Shown: positions 23,101 to 33,525, counted from the stretch's first letter. The stretch: 64,000 bases of DNA from Alentia gelatinosa (GCA_950022655.1 OX465584.1:66308437-66372436), one strand, 5' to 3'. Numbers and translations: made by a program. The notes: a model not told the origin generated them from the sequence alone.

Positions 23101-23179
23101 GGGTTTCCCCAAGAAGAACAGAGTCCGCAGACTCGTACCCTTCCAGGTCAAAATCACCATCATCTGACCCGATGAGCAA
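20135..23179 (-). CDS. Accessory ORF of the Gypsy element with two zinc-finger-like motifs
   Basis: At least 1,014 codons, in the position that env occupies in retroviruses. There is no signal peptide or transmembrane segment, so it is not an envelope gene. Residues 1-250 are acidic and Ser/Lys/Glu-rich with a basic patch KRLRRAARKR (227-236). Two zinc-finger-like motifs follow: C428, C433, H453, H458 and C475, C479, H490, H495. A basic and serine-run segment spans 555-610, a helical, probably coiled segment 730-860, and the C-terminus is acidic (ISSDEDV). The frame stays open upstream to about 23,309 but holds no ATG there; the first in-frame ATG is at 22,966 (residue 72). A spliced or non-AUG start is likely. 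The properties suggest a nuclear, nucleic-acid-binding protein. The function is unknown. Confidence 0.75.
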   Translation of the reverse strand: MLIGSDDGDFDLEGYESADSVLLGETRDERPGKGKSHTGKKSEAAPVAKGSSGARPKTSSVKTEASDSDVFMAEGSESERDTPRRGRARPRRHSPRKSSEEMGSRHEVSTQSLEQMLAGIPDPKTRAIVQSMYQNWTPPGVELAEAGTFLAPGPVAKPGKSEAGTETAMETDSSVGDDSVKGSSSKGEKPVSTPAKPAPGKSVSKTEVSKPREADKTEPQLSKQNRKRLRRAARKRAEAELERTGGQPKSRDSEKGKPQTGKREESKGAESKGSDKPATQAGPSVADAIPSTSTGATGGGEVKCWGTEMDKAKPLVPSNPDNDDGDFQPGVKRAGKRTVARQIPASLLGKTYTCLEDLRHGNRHYIPDGVGLDGTSDDEEWLVDEGSPNAWYIDRVKGVSRVSRLKYEDQVKDRIAYAWHKFGNGNHCVFLRCHGRDKKLSPTYATEGRYARHLVEVHLAERPWLQCLGKKGGSCQAGCASSRRSCLVRHIAREHRTAGAAARERVMNLWQRLVDLGSETQRGKPEPETCVTDGRLFKIGWKKNPGWFGTLMLSASKHRQMSKESRKKRSLSREPSQKSSKAKRRVKKLSSSSSSETDTSERSSRKPRKKLAPGKHTIADVVEAAYQVGPKLSGGLKVLSDLSEGNVPTASKARGPVDKPARTRPSSSLSGVSPLNRGVTQAPGKVEEEEAFPALPPPANPVVEVKKKPTTQPPVASKVTSSPCAMSVEYVQRADQLESHIGGTLEGRVRTGAHALHESLVKELVNLARFEVREATKGLAKQYALDLEDARIAKTTAQSRFARAEAQTHRQDERCLRHLGMSLYDIGDDPQALEEAWLARQRSRGRFLQFTTEESNSTRQQLAGMLGWSPVEETSQQDTTSIAAQPMDVSVDTPLSGPGQTPQDQTEVLQPKRPPAVTRAEKSAKPSRAKPVDQPEEPSGALGVNANIIPLESGIFLDTGPTSLQQLMSQLQPTSALSPLRPERTALAMSVPPTASAPSQSDLLDLRISSDEDV

Positions 23180-23309
23180 AGCATCATCGTCCAGATCTGC
23201 CCCCCGCTCAGCCGAAGCTGAGGATCCGGGCAGGGGTGAGGGGAGCTCGCGCTCACCCTCCGTAGACGGGGCACGCAGCCATGCTGCTACCGCCCGACTC
23301 CTGTGGTGC

Positions 23310-23850
23310 TAGGCACCACTCCGATCACAGAGTGAAGACTACTGAAAAAACAGGGTCTTATATACTCCTAAGTGACCTAGATTCACTGTCGCGAACCAAT
23401 CAACCGTGTCGAGACTGGCTCATCTTGAGCGTCTCAACACCGCATGCGTGAAGAAACCAAAGGTCAGCGTTACGCTCGACTTGATTCGTTCACGCCTTCA
23501 ATCACCCAGCACAGGTTCCGGAACCCGGGGAAACCCCTTTTCGAGCTCCACCCCGAGTTCTCTGTAGTGTGGGAATTCTTATCGCCGTCGTGTATCTCGC
23601 TGATAGTATGGGAGACTTGTCTAATTTCCATGTAAATGGATCAGACCTTTCAGAGCGTTCGGCAATTCTGCAGCCTCTAGAGGGTCCTCGACGGGGTCCC
23701 TTAGAGCAACGTCTGGGCTGCGGCACATAACGACTGATTTTAAGGTAACTATTTGATCAACATTCATGTATAATCGACATGTCACTGACTACCAACGATC
23801 TACATTTCGTACCATTGCTTCTCGTTGTGTTTTCGACAACCCCGGCACCA
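23310..23850 (-). other. Spacer between pol and the accessory ORF
   Basis: About 540 bp without a supported frame. It contains the TATA/acceptor candidate described separately. Confidence 0.5.
23344..23364 (-). promoter_or_regulatory. TATA box or 3' splice acceptor upstream of the accessory ORF
   Basis: On the minus strand TATATAA lies at 23358-23364, followed by CCCTGTTTTTTCAG ending near 23,344. The first could be an internal promoter. The second is a good pyrimidine tract plus AG acceptor that could give a spliced subgenomic mRNA. A GTGAGC donor-like hexamer lies further down at 23251-23256. These are sequence matches only. Confidence 0.35.
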
Positions 23851-26772
23851 CTACTCTTTGTAGTTAACCACAGCCTTTGATTTTACTCGAGAGCTGCGGC
23901 GGGGTTTTGAGTCTATTTTAGACTCCATTCTACATCTCGAACCATGTTTATTATACACGGCTCGATCTGTAGCAAATTTAGACTTTTCCGTGTCAGGTTT
24001 TTCTTCTACCCACACTTCCCTTTTTAGGTTGGCGTAAGTAGGAATCACCTTCCGCGGACGTCCCGGTTTTCGCTGTGTAGGCGAGCACCCACTCGGAACC
24101 CCGGTAACCTTTGACCGGGACTTCCCTATTGGGGTCTGCCTCCGCCGTGTTGACGGGGGTTTGACGCCCGGCTTCCCGGCTCTTTGAACCCGGGACCTCC
24201 CTGGTTTCCCAGTAGGACCCGTGTTCAGTGACACATCTCGCTTTGTAGCAGGGTGTGAAACTTCAAAGTCGGAACATTCACGCTTTCCTTCCCATAGTCG
24301 TAAACGAGCTACATGGGATTTATAACGCCTTCTTGACCATTCGTCTTCTATCACTACTGTCATTTCTGACAATAATTGAACAATTCTGAATGGTCCGTCC
24401 CAGTTAGGAGCGAGTTTTACATTTACCAACGGAGTGTGGTATCGTACAACCCGGTCTCCTACTCGGAACTTACGTGGTTTAAGATTGACGTCATGTCCAG
24501 TCTTTTGCCACTCTGCTGCTTTCGTCAGATTTCGTCTCGCAAGGTAATATCCCTCTACAAAACGTTCTCTGAGTTTTTCGACAAATCCTATGGGACAAGG
24601 ATCATCCGTAGACATTCCAGGAACCCCATAGACTATGTCCGCGGGCATTACTATTTCCTCGCCAAAGACGAGTAAATTAGGTGAACACCCCGTGCTTGAA
24701 TGAATGGTCCCATTATATGCGTGAGCTATAAATGGTGCTAATTCATCCCAATTCTTCCGATTTTCATCTACCAGGGTCCGAAGACACTGGATCAATGTCC
24801 GGTTGAATCTCTCTACCATACCATCTGATTGGGGACGATATGGATTTGTATGTGTCTTTTTAATCTCGAGTATCCTACACATTTCTTTCCAGATCTGGGA
24901 TTCAAATTCCCTTCCTTGGTCGGAATGTAGTACGCTCGGAGTTCCAAAAGGCAACATCCAGTTTTTCACTAAAGCTTCCGCACACGTGGCAGCTTTGTGA
25001 TTTTTCATGGGATAGATCTGCACATATTTTGTGTAATAATCCATCACCACCATCATACAGGTATTTCCTTCCTCTGACTCGTCGATACCAGATATGATAT
25101 CTAGAGCGATTCTGGCAAACCTGACACCAAACAGTTCCTGTTGTAACGGCATCTTTCCGAGTCCTACCCCGGGTTTGACTTTGCTACATATGGAACATCC
25201 AGATATCCATCTTCGAATATCTGCACCCATTCCAGGCCAGTAGTAACGACGCCTTATTCTGGCTACCATTCTTTTCCGTCCTAGATGAGCTGCACTCCTA
25301 TGTTCATGACATAGGGTCATTAGTCCGGATCGTAATTCTCGAGGGACCACTAGTTGTAGAGCACGTTTAAGTGGTTGCAATGTGGTTCTCCATCGATATA
25401 ATACTCCATCACGGACCTCTAGCTCTTTCCATTGACCACATAGATTCCGAAATTCTCGGTTTTCAGGCGAGATCTCGGGTCCTGTTGGCCTATGGAGTCC
25501 ATTAGCTATCAGTTTAGTTAACCGGAACAAATCTGGGTCAGCCTGTTGACTTTCCTTAATCTGTTCTAGTGTCCACTGATAGTTTAATGGCGGCTTCATG
25601 TTCTGGGAACGTAGAGTAGCTATGACTGCTCTATGTTCGCCACAATCCCGGCAATCTGGTCGTCCACATTTCCGCACTGGTCTCCTTGAGAGACAATCCG
25701 CATTAATGTGTGACTTTCCAGCCCGGTGTTCAATCTGGCAGTTAGTCAACCCGAATTCGGAGAGAGCTGCCAGCCATCTTCCAATCATTCCCTCGGCGTC
25801 TTTAAAGTTAAAGAGCCATTTGAGAGAAGAATGGTCAGTACGTAGGATGAAATCTCCACCTGCTAAGAAGTGTCGATATTTTCTTACATACACCACAACC
25901 GCTAAGAGTTCCCTCTTAGTAGTACAGTAGTTCCGCTGACTTTTACTTAAGCTGTTGCTGGCAAAAGCTATTGGAACTTCTATACCATCTTGTATCTGAG
26001 ACAAAGCCGCTCCAATACTCTCATTACTAGCGTCAGTGTCGAGAATGAACCGACCCTGAGCTAGAGGGTATTTCAATACGGGGGTCTCCGTAAACTTTCG
26101 TTTTAGTCCCAGAAAAGCGTGTTCAGCTTCCGGAGTCCATTGGATCTCTTTTTGCTTCCCTGGCTTATCTAGTACTACATACTGTTGCATAGGGTGTGCA
26201 ATTTCAGAAAAACCCGGGATAAAGTCGCGGTAATACAAACAAAATCCTAGGAAAGACCTTATGTCTTTTATATTCTGGGGGCGTGGCCAATTAGCCACTA
26301 CCTCCAACTTAGAAGGATCTGCCCGGATTCCATTTCCGGAAACTATCCGTCCTAAGTATTCCACAGATTTGCGAAACAGCTTACATTTTTGAGGTTTGAG
26401 TTTCAACCCATAAGATTGAATACGCTCAAATACCTCTCTCAGGTTTTCTAAACATTCAACATAATTTTTTCCGAAGATGATTATGTCGTCTAGATAAACC
26501 AAACACTTTTTCCACTGTAGACCCCGCAACATCTGATCCATCATGGATTCGAAAGTTGCAGGAGCGTTACAGAGGCCAAATGGCATTACTGTGAACTCGT
26601 AAAGCCCTTGATGAGTGGTGAACGCCGTTTTAGACTGATCGCCACTGTTCATCTTTACCTGCCAATATCCAGACTGGAGATCCAGAGTACAAAACCACTG
26701 GTTCCCTCCCAGAGAGTACGAGACTCTCATCGATCCGGGGTATTGGGTAGGCATTCTTCCGGGTGATACCAT
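23851..26772 (-). CDS. pol: Gypsy pol, distal part: RT palm, RNase H, integrase
   Basis: 973 codons. [21 protein letters not shown] (56-74) and the catalytic YLDD (93-96). RNase H: the four carboxylates D245, E288, D313 and D359 are present. Integrase: an HHCC zinc-binding region with H491, H496, C526 and C529, then the DDE triad D558, D618 and E654 with 35 residues between the last two. A GPY/F-type motif (NWDGPF) and a basic tail with an AT-hook-like RKPGRPRK follow; I see no chromodomain. It lies in a different frame from the protease/RT segment upstream, and the normal RT start is in that frame, so this ATG is not the true pol start. The enzyme residues themselves look intact. Confidence 0.93.
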   Translation of the reverse strand: MVSPGRMPTQYPGSMRVSYSLGGNQWFCTLDLQSGYWQVKMNSGDQSKTAFTTHQGLYEFTVMPFGLCNAPATFESMMDQMLRGLQWKKCLVYLDDIIIFGKNYVECLENLREVFERIQSYGLKLKPQKCKLFRKSVEYLGRIVSGNGIRADPSKLEVVANWPRPQNIKDIRSFLGFCLYYRDFIPGFSEIAHPMQQYVVLDKPGKQKEIQWTPEAEHAFLGLKRKFTETPVLKYPLAQGRFILDTDASNESIGAALSQIQDGIEVPIAFASNSLSKSQRNYCTTKRELLAVVVYVRKYRHFLAGGDFILRTDHSSLKWLFNFKDAEGMIGRWLAALSEFGLTNCQIEHRAGKSHINADCLSRRPVRKCGRPDCRDCGEHRAVIATLRSQNMKPPLNYQWTLEQIKESQQADPDLFRLTKLIANGLHRPTGPEISPENREFRNLCGQWKELEVRDGVLYRWRTTLQPLKRALQLVVPRELRSGLMTLCHEHRSAAHLGRKRMVARIRRRYYWPGMGADIRRWISGCSICSKVKPGVGLGKMPLQQELFGVRFARIALDIISGIDESEEGNTCMMVVMDYYTKYVQIYPMKNHKAATCAEALVKNWMLPFGTPSVLHSDQGREFESQIWKEMCRILEIKKTHTNPYRPQSDGMVERFNRTLIQCLRTLVDENRKNWDELAPFIAHAYNGTIHSSTGCSPNLLVFGEEIVMPADIVYGVPGMSTDDPCPIGFVEKLRERFVEGYYLARRNLTKAAEWQKTGHDVNLKPRKFRVGDRVVRYHTPLVNVKLAPNWDGPFRIVQLLSEMTVVIEDEWSRRRYKSHVARLRLWEGKRECSDFEVSHPATKRDVSLNTGPTGKPGRSRVQRAGKPGVKPPSTRRRQTPIGKSRSKVTGVPSGCSPTQRKPGRPRKVIPTYANLKREVWVEEKPDTEKSKFATDRAVYNKHGSRCRMESKIDSKPRRSSRVKSKAVVNYKE

Positions 26773-28180
26773 TCAATTTTCTGTAATCAATACAGAATCG
26801 GCAAGTACCATCCTTTTTAGTAACCATTACCACTGGACTAGCCCAAGGACTTGCACTGGGGATGATTACTTTCTGGTCCATCATTTTCCCTACTTCCTCT
26901 TCTAAAGCTTCCCGTTTTACCGGAGGTAGCCGTCGATAAGGAAGGCGGAAAGGTTGATGACCTTCAGTGTCAATCGTGTGTTCTACTCGATCCGTTCTCC
27001 CCAAGGGATCTCCAGGTCGAGTAAAGATTGACTCCATCTTTTTCAAAAGAATCCTTAGTTCATGTCGTTCCTCACTGTTTAGTGCGTCTGTCGTCTGAAC
27101 TAAGGTTTCCAGAGTTTCGTGCAATGGACTCGGAACTGGAAGGGATCCCGTTCCTGTATCGATAGCACTAACCCGCACTTCTTCATAATCATTTCCTATT
27201 AAATCCGACCTTTCCAGTTTAGATTGTTCATCTTCCCCGGTTATTTCGGAAACGGGAATAGGTGTGATTCCCTGTGGACTGGAGTCCACTAGGCCATCCA
27301 CATGAGCTAGAGTTACCCAGTCCAATGTATCACCCTTCCTTAATTTAATCAACCCGGAGGTATGATTACTTATAGGAATTGATCCTTCTCTGGCACTTCC
27401 GATCAGGGTATCCCAGGCCTGTATTCCTTTTTTAGAAAACAGTTCTGGGTCTGGCTCGAAAAGTGCATCTCCACGTGGTAAGTCACCTTCCCCAGCTATC
27501 AGGACATTAACCATCTGCTGGGGGGGGATGCCCACATCTTGTCGGACAGAAATCAATGAAGAGATCCGTCGACAACTACATTCCACCTCCATTAACTCAG
27601 GAAATTTGAGTCGGAGAGTGCCATCGGGTAGATCTACAGAGCCTCCATAGAGGGTGAGAAAATCTACGCCTAATATTCCACTTTCTTCGATATCACTGAG
27701 TATGGGACCCCATACGAATTCAGTGTTACCTATTGAGACTGGAATAATCACACTACCATAGCACCTCATATGAGTACCATTAGCAGCTTTTGCCGAGGCT
27801 CCAGGAACATGACATTCCTGCGCAAATCCAAGAGACTGATAGAGTCCGTTGTTTAACACAGAGCGACTAGCACCAGTATCCAACAATAGATCCACTTTCC
27901 TTCCTTGAATTCTAGCCGGCACATACCAACGACGTCCTCCCAAAGGGGACGGTTGTCTTATAAACCGTGAGATTCCATCTAAGGTTCCAAGATCCCATCC
28001 GCGTTGACAAAGCCATTGCAGACAAGGATGCCCGGGTGAAAGATACTTACTACAAATCGTTGCGACCGTATTTTGTATCTTCCCCTTTTCTGGTAAGTTG
28101 GAAATATTTTCCTCCTTATACATCTCACAGGTTTGTGTTCCCTGGCACTTTCCTTCCCGGACCGCAGTGTTGCCACTCAC
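26630..28180 (-). CDS. pol: Gypsy pol, proximal part: aspartic protease and RT N-terminus
   Basis: 516 codons from a GTG; the frame is open upstream to a TGA near 28,205. The retropepsin active site DTGAS is at 101-105 and the second protease signature ILGVDFL at 169-175. The RT fingers region begins near residue 400 with [15 protein letters not shown] and [11 protein letters not shown]. At about 26,719-26,720 the frame leaves the RT sequence, and the homologous RT continues in the frame of the distal segment. One extra base there would explain the break. It is in the same frame as gag, separated by TAG and TGA codons. Confidence 0.9.
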   Translation of the reverse strand: MSGNTAVREGKCQGTQTCEMYKEENISNLPEKGKIQNTVATICSKYLSPGHPCLQWLCQRGWDLGTLDGISRFIRQPSPLGGRRWYVPARIQGRKVDLLLDTGASRSVLNNGLYQSLGFAQECHVPGASAKAANGTHMRCYGSVIIPVSIGNTEFVWGPILSDIEESGILGVDFLTLYGGSVDLPDGTLRLKFPELMEVECSCRRISSLISVRQDVGIPPQQMVNVLIAGEGDLPRGDALFEPDPELFSKKGIQAWDTLIGSAREGSIPISNHTSGLIKLRKGDTLDWVTLAHVDGLVDSSPQGITPIPVSEITGEDEQSKLERSDLIGNDYEEVRVSAIDTGTGSLPVPSPLHETLETLVQTTDALNSEERHELRILLKKMESIFTRPGDPLGRTDRVEHTIDTEGHQPFRLPYRRLPPVKREALEEEVGKMMDQKVIIPSASPWASPVVMVTKKDGTCRFCIDYRKLNGITRKNAYPIPRIDESLVLSGREPVVLYSGSPVWILAGKDEQWRSV

Positions 28181-28237
28181 TACAGTCCTCCTTTGTTTTC
28201 CGGTTCACCCTGAGAGGCAACCATCAACGCAGGCAGA

Positions 28238-29668
28238 CTACGAGATGTTTCCACCGTAGTAACGTTCCGGGGTTTCTGGACAATCTGGAGAGATATGTCC
28301 CATTTTGTTGCACCGCCAACAACGTCGGATATCCAGCTGGTTTTTCTCCACCTGATTCAGTCTTTCGTTGATTTTGGTCAACAACTTCATAACCTCTGAG
28401 GAATTTCCTTCAGGATCAGTGGTTATTGGTTTTGCCTCTGCCACAGAAGGTACATCGCTGTTCCTTCCAAAGCTAGGGGTTCGACCTCTTCCACGTCCCC
28501 GTCTATTGAAGCCTCCTCTTCCGAGTACCATCGAGCGGACATTAGAGAGTATATCCTCTATTTCCGCTTCCTGACACTCGTAGGTATCTTCCTCTACTTG
28601 TGACCAAGTAGAACCCACTATGTTAACCCGAGAAGTTTTCCCGGGATTAGCATATTTTCCGAATAGTATACACCGTTGTTCATAGGCATCTACTATTCGC
28701 AATACCTGCATGAAGTTCATACCGGGCTCCCATTTAGAGATGACTTCCGCTCTCACGTCATCATCTCGAAGTCCTTTTACAAACTGAGTTTGTAGATCTT
28801 CATGCAGCGCAGGAGAATCTAATCCCGTCCCTGGGTAAACCTCTAACAACATTTGTTGCAAAGCTAGCCCATAGGCGCGAGTTGTCTCCTCTTTTCCCTG
28901 GATCCTCTTTAAAAAAGTGGAACGGGGGTTCAGCGTTACCAACTGACCACAGTAGTATGAGGCTACCTCCACTAACTCATCCCATTCCGTACCACCAGAA
29001 CGGCGAAAAGCGCGAAGTGCAGCTTCCCCGGGTCCATCTCGCAACGCTCTTTTGAGGTATGGCAATGCATCGACTTTATTCCAGCCATTACATTGTATGT
29101 CCTCACAAAATCCCGCGAACCAGTGTTCCCACTCCATTCCTTTCCCGTAAGGTTTTGGAATGACAGCGTTTTTTCTGGCTGCGTTCTCTGGGCGCATCAT
29201 CGGAACCTTGTCAGCTCTCGCCATTGACAAGTTAAAGATCAGATCCTGTTCCCGGACTTGGTTGAACGAGTTGAACCCTAGTTCAGCTATAGCCTTACTA
29301 GTATGTTCGGAACTCGGAGAACCCCTTCTTGACTCAGAGGGTAGCCGGAAGCTAACCAAAGGAGTCTTTACACCCTTTGTTCCAGATGTGAATCTGTTAG
29401 GGGTCTTCTCTGGATCCTCTACTCTTCCTGGTGGGGAATATAGATGTTCTCTCACATTACACCAGCCAGCTTGGGACATAGGCATCCGTTGGGATGATTC
29501 TGTCTCTGCTAGTCGAACTTGGTCCTTCATGTATTGTACATGTTGGTCCAAACGCTCGATTTTTTCTAGAGTCTCAATCTCGCGAACCGAGAGTTCTTCC
29601 AAGTTATGGTGCCTTTGGGCTACCTTCTCAGCGATCTCACGGTTTCGAGCTTCTAGTTCCCGACACAT
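28238..29668 (-). CDS. gag: Gypsy Gag with CCHC zinc knuckle
   Basis: 476 codons. An N-terminal coiled-coil-like stretch rich in Glu, Arg and Leu is followed by a capsid-like region with RTYGLALQQ-type helices (about 150-340). An Arg/Gly-rich segment and a single knuckle C450, C453, H458, C463 (CWRCNKMGHISPDC) precede the C-terminus. The frame is open for about 10 codons upstream of the ATG, where it overlaps the end of the 130-codon frame by a +1 offset, suggesting the two were, or are, joined. The gag stop is TAG with a further in-frame TGA before the protease segment. Confidence 0.85.
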   Translation of the reverse strand: MCRELEARNREIAEKVAQRHHNLEELSVREIETLEKIERLDQHVQYMKDQVRLAETESSQRMPMSQAGWCNVREHLYSPPGRVEDPEKTPNRFTSGTKGVKTPLVSFRLPSESRRGSPSSEHTSKAIAELGFNSFNQVREQDLIFNLSMARADKVPMMRPENAARKNAVIPKPYGKGMEWEHWFAGFCEDIQCNGWNKVDALPYLKRALRDGPGEAALRAFRRSGGTEWDELVEVASYYCGQLVTLNPRSTFLKRIQGKEETTRAYGLALQQMLLEVYPGTGLDSPALHEDLQTQFVKGLRDDDVRAEVISKWEPGMNFMQVLRIVDAYEQRCILFGKYANPGKTSRVNIVGSTWSQVEEDTYECQEAEIEDILSNVRSMVLGRGGFNRRGRGRGRTPSFGRNSDVPSVAEAKPITTDPEGNSSEVMKLLTKINERLNQVEKNQLDIRRCWRCNKMGHISPDCPETPERYYGGNIS

Positions 29669-29690
29669 GTCTCTGGCTTCCCTTTCCCTA

Positions 29691-30083
29691 TCAAACCTCG
29701 GCTAAGAGTTCGGGTCCAAGGAAACCTACAGGAACTTCCTCGGAAGATACCCTTAAGGTATTTTCCGACCTATTCCGGGGAGTACTAGACTCTCCGGGAC
29801 TATCTGTCTGAGACCCAATTTTACTGAGTCCCTCCAGATCCCTTGCGGGGCCATGTCGGCTGTCGGCCGCCGGACTGAAACTCTTCAGGACCGTCGAACT
29901 CAGATTCTGAGCGGCGGTTCTCTTCCGAGATTTCTCCTTGCCAGACTTCTGGGTTTCACCCCCTCCCTCTGGTTTTGGAGACTTGTCGTCATTCCGGGCC
30001 GGAAGAGTTTGTTGAGAAGTTACCTCCCCATCTTCACTCTCCTGTTCAGCCTTGGATCTGGTTCTTATTCCAGATCCGTGCAT
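29691..30083 (-). CDS. Gypsy leader ORF, probable N-terminus of Gag
   Basis: 130 codons starting about 55 bp inside the 5' LTR boundary. The product is hydrophilic, Ser/Lys/Glu-rich and without recognised domains. It ends just where the gag frame (+1 relative) opens, so it is either a separate leader protein, a Gag N-terminus separated by an indel, or the product upstream of a programmed +1 shift. Confidence 0.55.
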   Translation of the reverse strand: MHGSGIRTRSKAEQESEDGEVTSQQTLPARNDDKSPKPEGGGETQKSGKEKSRKRTAAQNLSSTVLKSFSPAADSRHGPARDLEGLSKIGSQTDSPGESSTPRNRSENTLRVSSEEVPVGFLGPELLAEV

Positions 30084-30119
30084 TTACCGAGAATCCCGGG
30101 TTGTGCAAGCAACCTAGGA

Positions 30120-30136
30120 TCCTGGTCACGGCACCA
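30120..30136 (-). other. Primer binding site, tRNA-His-like
   Basis: One base inside the 5' LTR, the minus strand reads TGGTGCCGTGACCAGGA. The first 12 bases match the complement of the 3' end of eukaryotic tRNA-His (GUCACGGCACCA). The match is from knowledge of tRNA-His and was not searched. Confidence 0.7.
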
Positions 30137-30137
30137 G

Positions 30138-30668
30138 TGTGGTGGTCGCCGCCTGTCTAGCAGGTTGGATGACCCCAATCCGGAACGCTAGTTCCAGGCA
30201 GGATCCCACCCTACGCACTTACGTAGATTGGTTCGGTTTTCGGTTAGTTTGCACAGACCTATTCACACATAACACAACAACGTCACTTAATAAACAAGGA
30301 TGTTTATTAATCACTTACTTCCCGGAAAGATCTGGAAGATCTTCCCTACAAGTACAGTACCCTAGCACATAGGTGCTAGGTAACGCTGGATAGGCCAATC
30401 CGGAAGATCAGCCTAACCACCAGGAAGGTTACAAGAACCCGCCTGCAAAGTGAGGGCCCAAGGATCCGTTCCGTAGAAGGGACGCGCGAGGACAGCCTGT
30501 CGACCTACTGTGAACGCTGAGTATATATACTAAGCGTTACGTAATCCCGGTCTCCACCGCGCCACTCTCGTGTGCGGCGTTGTCCGGAATCACTACACAG
30601 TAAGGATCGGCATATCGCGCCACCTTCCGTGAAACAAACGAACACTGCTGGATTCCCGTCCCACTACA
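30138..30668 (-). repeat. 5' LTR of the Gypsy element
   Basis: 531 bp, TG...CA in plus orientation. TATATATA on the minus strand is at 30522-30529 and AATAAA at 30303-30308. Flanked on the right by ATAT, the target duplication. Confidence 0.95.
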
Positions 30669-30672
30669 ATAT

Positions 30673-31150
30673 ATAAAGGTCTCAAATCGATCATTTCATA
30701 CTTCAAATTGGAACTAATTGTTTTCATTAAATATCATCATGAAATATAATATGATATTGTTTTGTATCTACAGATAAATTTTCAATCATAAATATGCATT
30801 ATTTCTGGAATTATAAAGGAAAAATGGTTGATTATGCTGGTTGCATCATGAGCTATATCAGGGTGTATCGGGACCATGGTACCTTTTTCATGTACCCTCC
30901 CAACACGTCACGACGCACACCAACGTGAACCGACGCGCACCGATACGCTACGATTTGGTCCTTTTGTATCGGTGAGCGTCGGCGTGTATCGGCGTCGGTG
31001 GGTGCCCAGTCTTACGCATCTAATTTCACTATTATTATACATATGTGGGTCATTTTACTACAACTTCACAAACCAGTTATCTGCTTCGAATGATCCCCAG
31101 GCTGGGTGCAAAGAAGCAGGGTCTGAATCAACCAGAATCTTCCTACCTCA
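30673..31150. other. Right flank of the Gypsy insertion
   Basis: AT-rich sequence, then a CGACGC/CGTCGG-rich segment (30,900-31,005) containing both orientations of the CGTCGGTG word seen left of the insertion. No gene. Confidence 0.4.
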
Positions 31151-31170
31151 TCTCCCATCATTCTCCATGG

Positions 31171-32575
31171 TATACAAAGTCCCCATTGAGAATGTATGAG
31201 AGCTCAGTAAACCACGACCCATTGTTTATCATCCCCCGTATACAAAGTCCCCATTGAGAATGTATGAGAGCTCAGTAAACCACGACCCATTGTTTATCAT
31301 CCCCCATATACAAAGTCCCCATTGAGAATGTATGAGAGCTCAGTAAACCGCAACCCATTGTTTATCATCCCCCATATACAAATTCCCCATTGAGAATGTA
31401 TGAGAGCTCAGTAAACCACGACCCATTGTTTATCATCCCCCATATACAAAGTCCCCATTGAGAATGTATGAGAGCTCAGTAAACCACGACCCATTGTTTA
31501 TCATCCCCCATATACAAAGTCCCCATTGAGAATGTATGAGAGCTCAGTAAACCACGACCCATTGTTTATCATCCCCCATATACAAAGTCCCCATTGAGAA
31601 TGTATGAGAGCTCAGTAAACCACGACCCATTGTTTATCATCCCCCATATACAAAGTCCCCATTGAGAATGTATGAGAGCTCAGTAAACCACGACATATTG
31701 TTTATCATCCTTGAAATACAAAGTCCCCATTAAGAATGTATGAGAGCTCAGTAAACCACGACCCATTGTTTATCATCCTTGAAATACAAAGTCCCCATTA
31801 AGAATGTATGAGAGCTCAGTAAACCACGACCCATTGTTTATCATCCCCCATATACAAAGTCCCCATTGAGAATGTATGAGAGCCCAGTAAACCACGACCC
31901 ATTGTTTATCATCCCCCATATACAAAGTCCCCATTGAGAATGTATGAGAGCTCAGTAAACCACGCCCCATTGTTTATCATCCTTGATATACAAAGTCCCC
32001 GTTGAGAATGTATGAGAGCTCAGTAAACCATGACCCATTGTTTATCATCCCCCATATACAAAGTCCCCATTGAGAATGTATGGGGACTCAGTAAACCACG
32101 ACCCATTGTTTATCATCCTTGAAATACAAAGTCCCCATTAAGAATGTATGAGAGCTCAGTAAACCACGGCCCATTGTTTATCATCCCCCATATACAAAGT
32201 CCCCATTGAGAATGTATGAGAGCCCAGTAAACCACGACCCATTGTTTATCATCCCCCATATACAAAGTCCCCATTGAGAATGTATGAGAGCTCAGTAAAC
32301 CACGACCCATTGTTTATCATCCCCCATATACAAAGTCCCCATTGAGAATGTATGAGAGCTCAGTAAACCACGACCCATTGTTTATCATCCCCCATATACA
32401 AAGTCCCCATTGAGAATGTATGAGAGCTCAGTAAACCACGGCCCATTGTTTATCATCCTTGAAATACAAAGTCCCCATTGAGAATGTATGAGAGCTCAGT
32501 AAACCACGACCCATTGTTTATCATCCCCCATATACAAAGTCTCCATTGAGAATGTATAGGGCCTCAGTAAACGAC
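31171..32575. repeat. 68-bp minisatellite, about 20 units
   Basis: Units contain ACAAAGTCCCCATTGAGAAT, GTATGAGAGCTCAGTAAACC and ACGACCCATTGTTTATCATC in order. Variant units with CCTTGAAATACAAAG replacing CCCCCATATACAAAG are interspersed near 31.7, 32.1 and 32.45 kb, pointing to block duplication. Confidence 0.93.
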
Positions 32576-33140
32576 TACTTATTGTTTATCAACAGTCAGA
32601 CACCCCCATACCATGGTATACAGGCTCAAATCTGTGGCATACGCCCTCAAAGCCACTGAGGTTGACGTCGTATGACACTCACTGACGCTCGTGTATCACT
32701 CCGCCTTACCATTTACTAAGACCAGCCCTTTTGGGCTGAGTGCACTTCAGGATGAATAAAAGTTTTAGAAAAACAAAAAAAACATGATTATTGTTTATGT
32801 ATTAACTAGAAACAAATGGTATGTTCATTATTGATGAATGAGCATGGAATTAGAAAAAAAAGGATAACAAGTCAGCTAGTAATGTATATTGTTGCTTTCA
32901 GATGTCCCGTTACAAGCTTTATTGCTGGTGTAACTGCAATGCGCTACACTAGTCGGGCTGACGATAATACATCAAGATCAAGGTTATATGCTGGCTCTGT
33001 GTTTACCACGTGGGGGCGCAACCGTGTTGAGCGTAACCAAGGGCTGCCTCCAGTGGCCTATTACAGAGAGCCAGCATGATCAGTTAGGAGAAGGGATAGA
33101 GCCTGTATGTTTCAAATACAGATAATTTGGAATGTAAAAG
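32576..33140. other. Non-genic stretch
   Basis: No gene recognised. GCTGGCTCTGTG (near 32,989) and its complement-like TACAGAGAGCCAGCA (33,061-33,075) form a short inverted pair. Confidence 0.35.
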
Positions 33141-33142
33141 CC

Positions 33143-33525
33143 TGCCCCCACCTACCACGATTCTGGTCCCAATTGGCCTTACAACGGCCTTCCCGACACC
33201 ATTCCGATTCTAGCGTGAGGTCAGCCATAATCGTAGTAGGTGGGACAGGTTTCTGCGATTCCGTCCACGACAGCTCACGATAGGCTGCGATGAAAACGCC
33301 AATCGTAGAGGTCCCGATAATTTCAAACATGTTGGAAATTTCATAGCCTGTCGTTGGGTGTTGTAGCCTATCGGGAAGATATCGTGGTCAGCGCGTATGA
33401 TTCACCGATTGGATCACGACAGAGGTCTACGATTCGGGGACCTCCCGATAGGTCACGATTTCGCCATTTCAAATTGTAGCGATCGGGAAGCATGTCGTGG
33501 CCTATCGTGGTAGGTGGGGGTCCCC
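33143..33525. mobile_element. Family D MITE-like element
   Basis: Left end CCCCCACCTACCACGATTCT and right end CCTATCGTGGTAGGTGGGGG are inverted. The interior has many degenerate CACGATAGG and TCCCGATA words. It is architecturally like families B and C. Confidence 0.7.

Larger units (their letters stand above)
18315..30668 (-). mobile_element. Ty3/Gypsy LTR retrotransposon, 12.35 kb, with an extra ORF 3' of pol
   Basis: Minus-strand element bounded by two 531-bp LTRs (TG...CA) and a 4-bp target duplication ATAT (18311-18314 and 30669-30672). Order from the 5' end: LTR, tRNA-His-like primer site, a 130-codon frame, gag with a CCHC knuckle, protease, RT, RNase H and integrase, then a roughly 1,000-codon accessory ORF, a 1.3-kb non-coding tail, a polypurine tract and LTR. 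RNase H before integrase and the GPF motif are Ty3/Gypsy features. The size is about twice that of a minimal Gypsy element. By eye the LTRs differ at a single position, so the insertion is young, yet gag and pol frames are interrupted. This copy is therefore probably defective or needs recoding. Confidence 0.95.

Noticed and set aside
20135..23179. Envelope gene, making the Gypsy element an errantivirus-like retrovirus
   Set aside because: No signal peptide, transmembrane helix or furin-like site is visible; the protein is hydrophilic with zinc-finger-like motifs.
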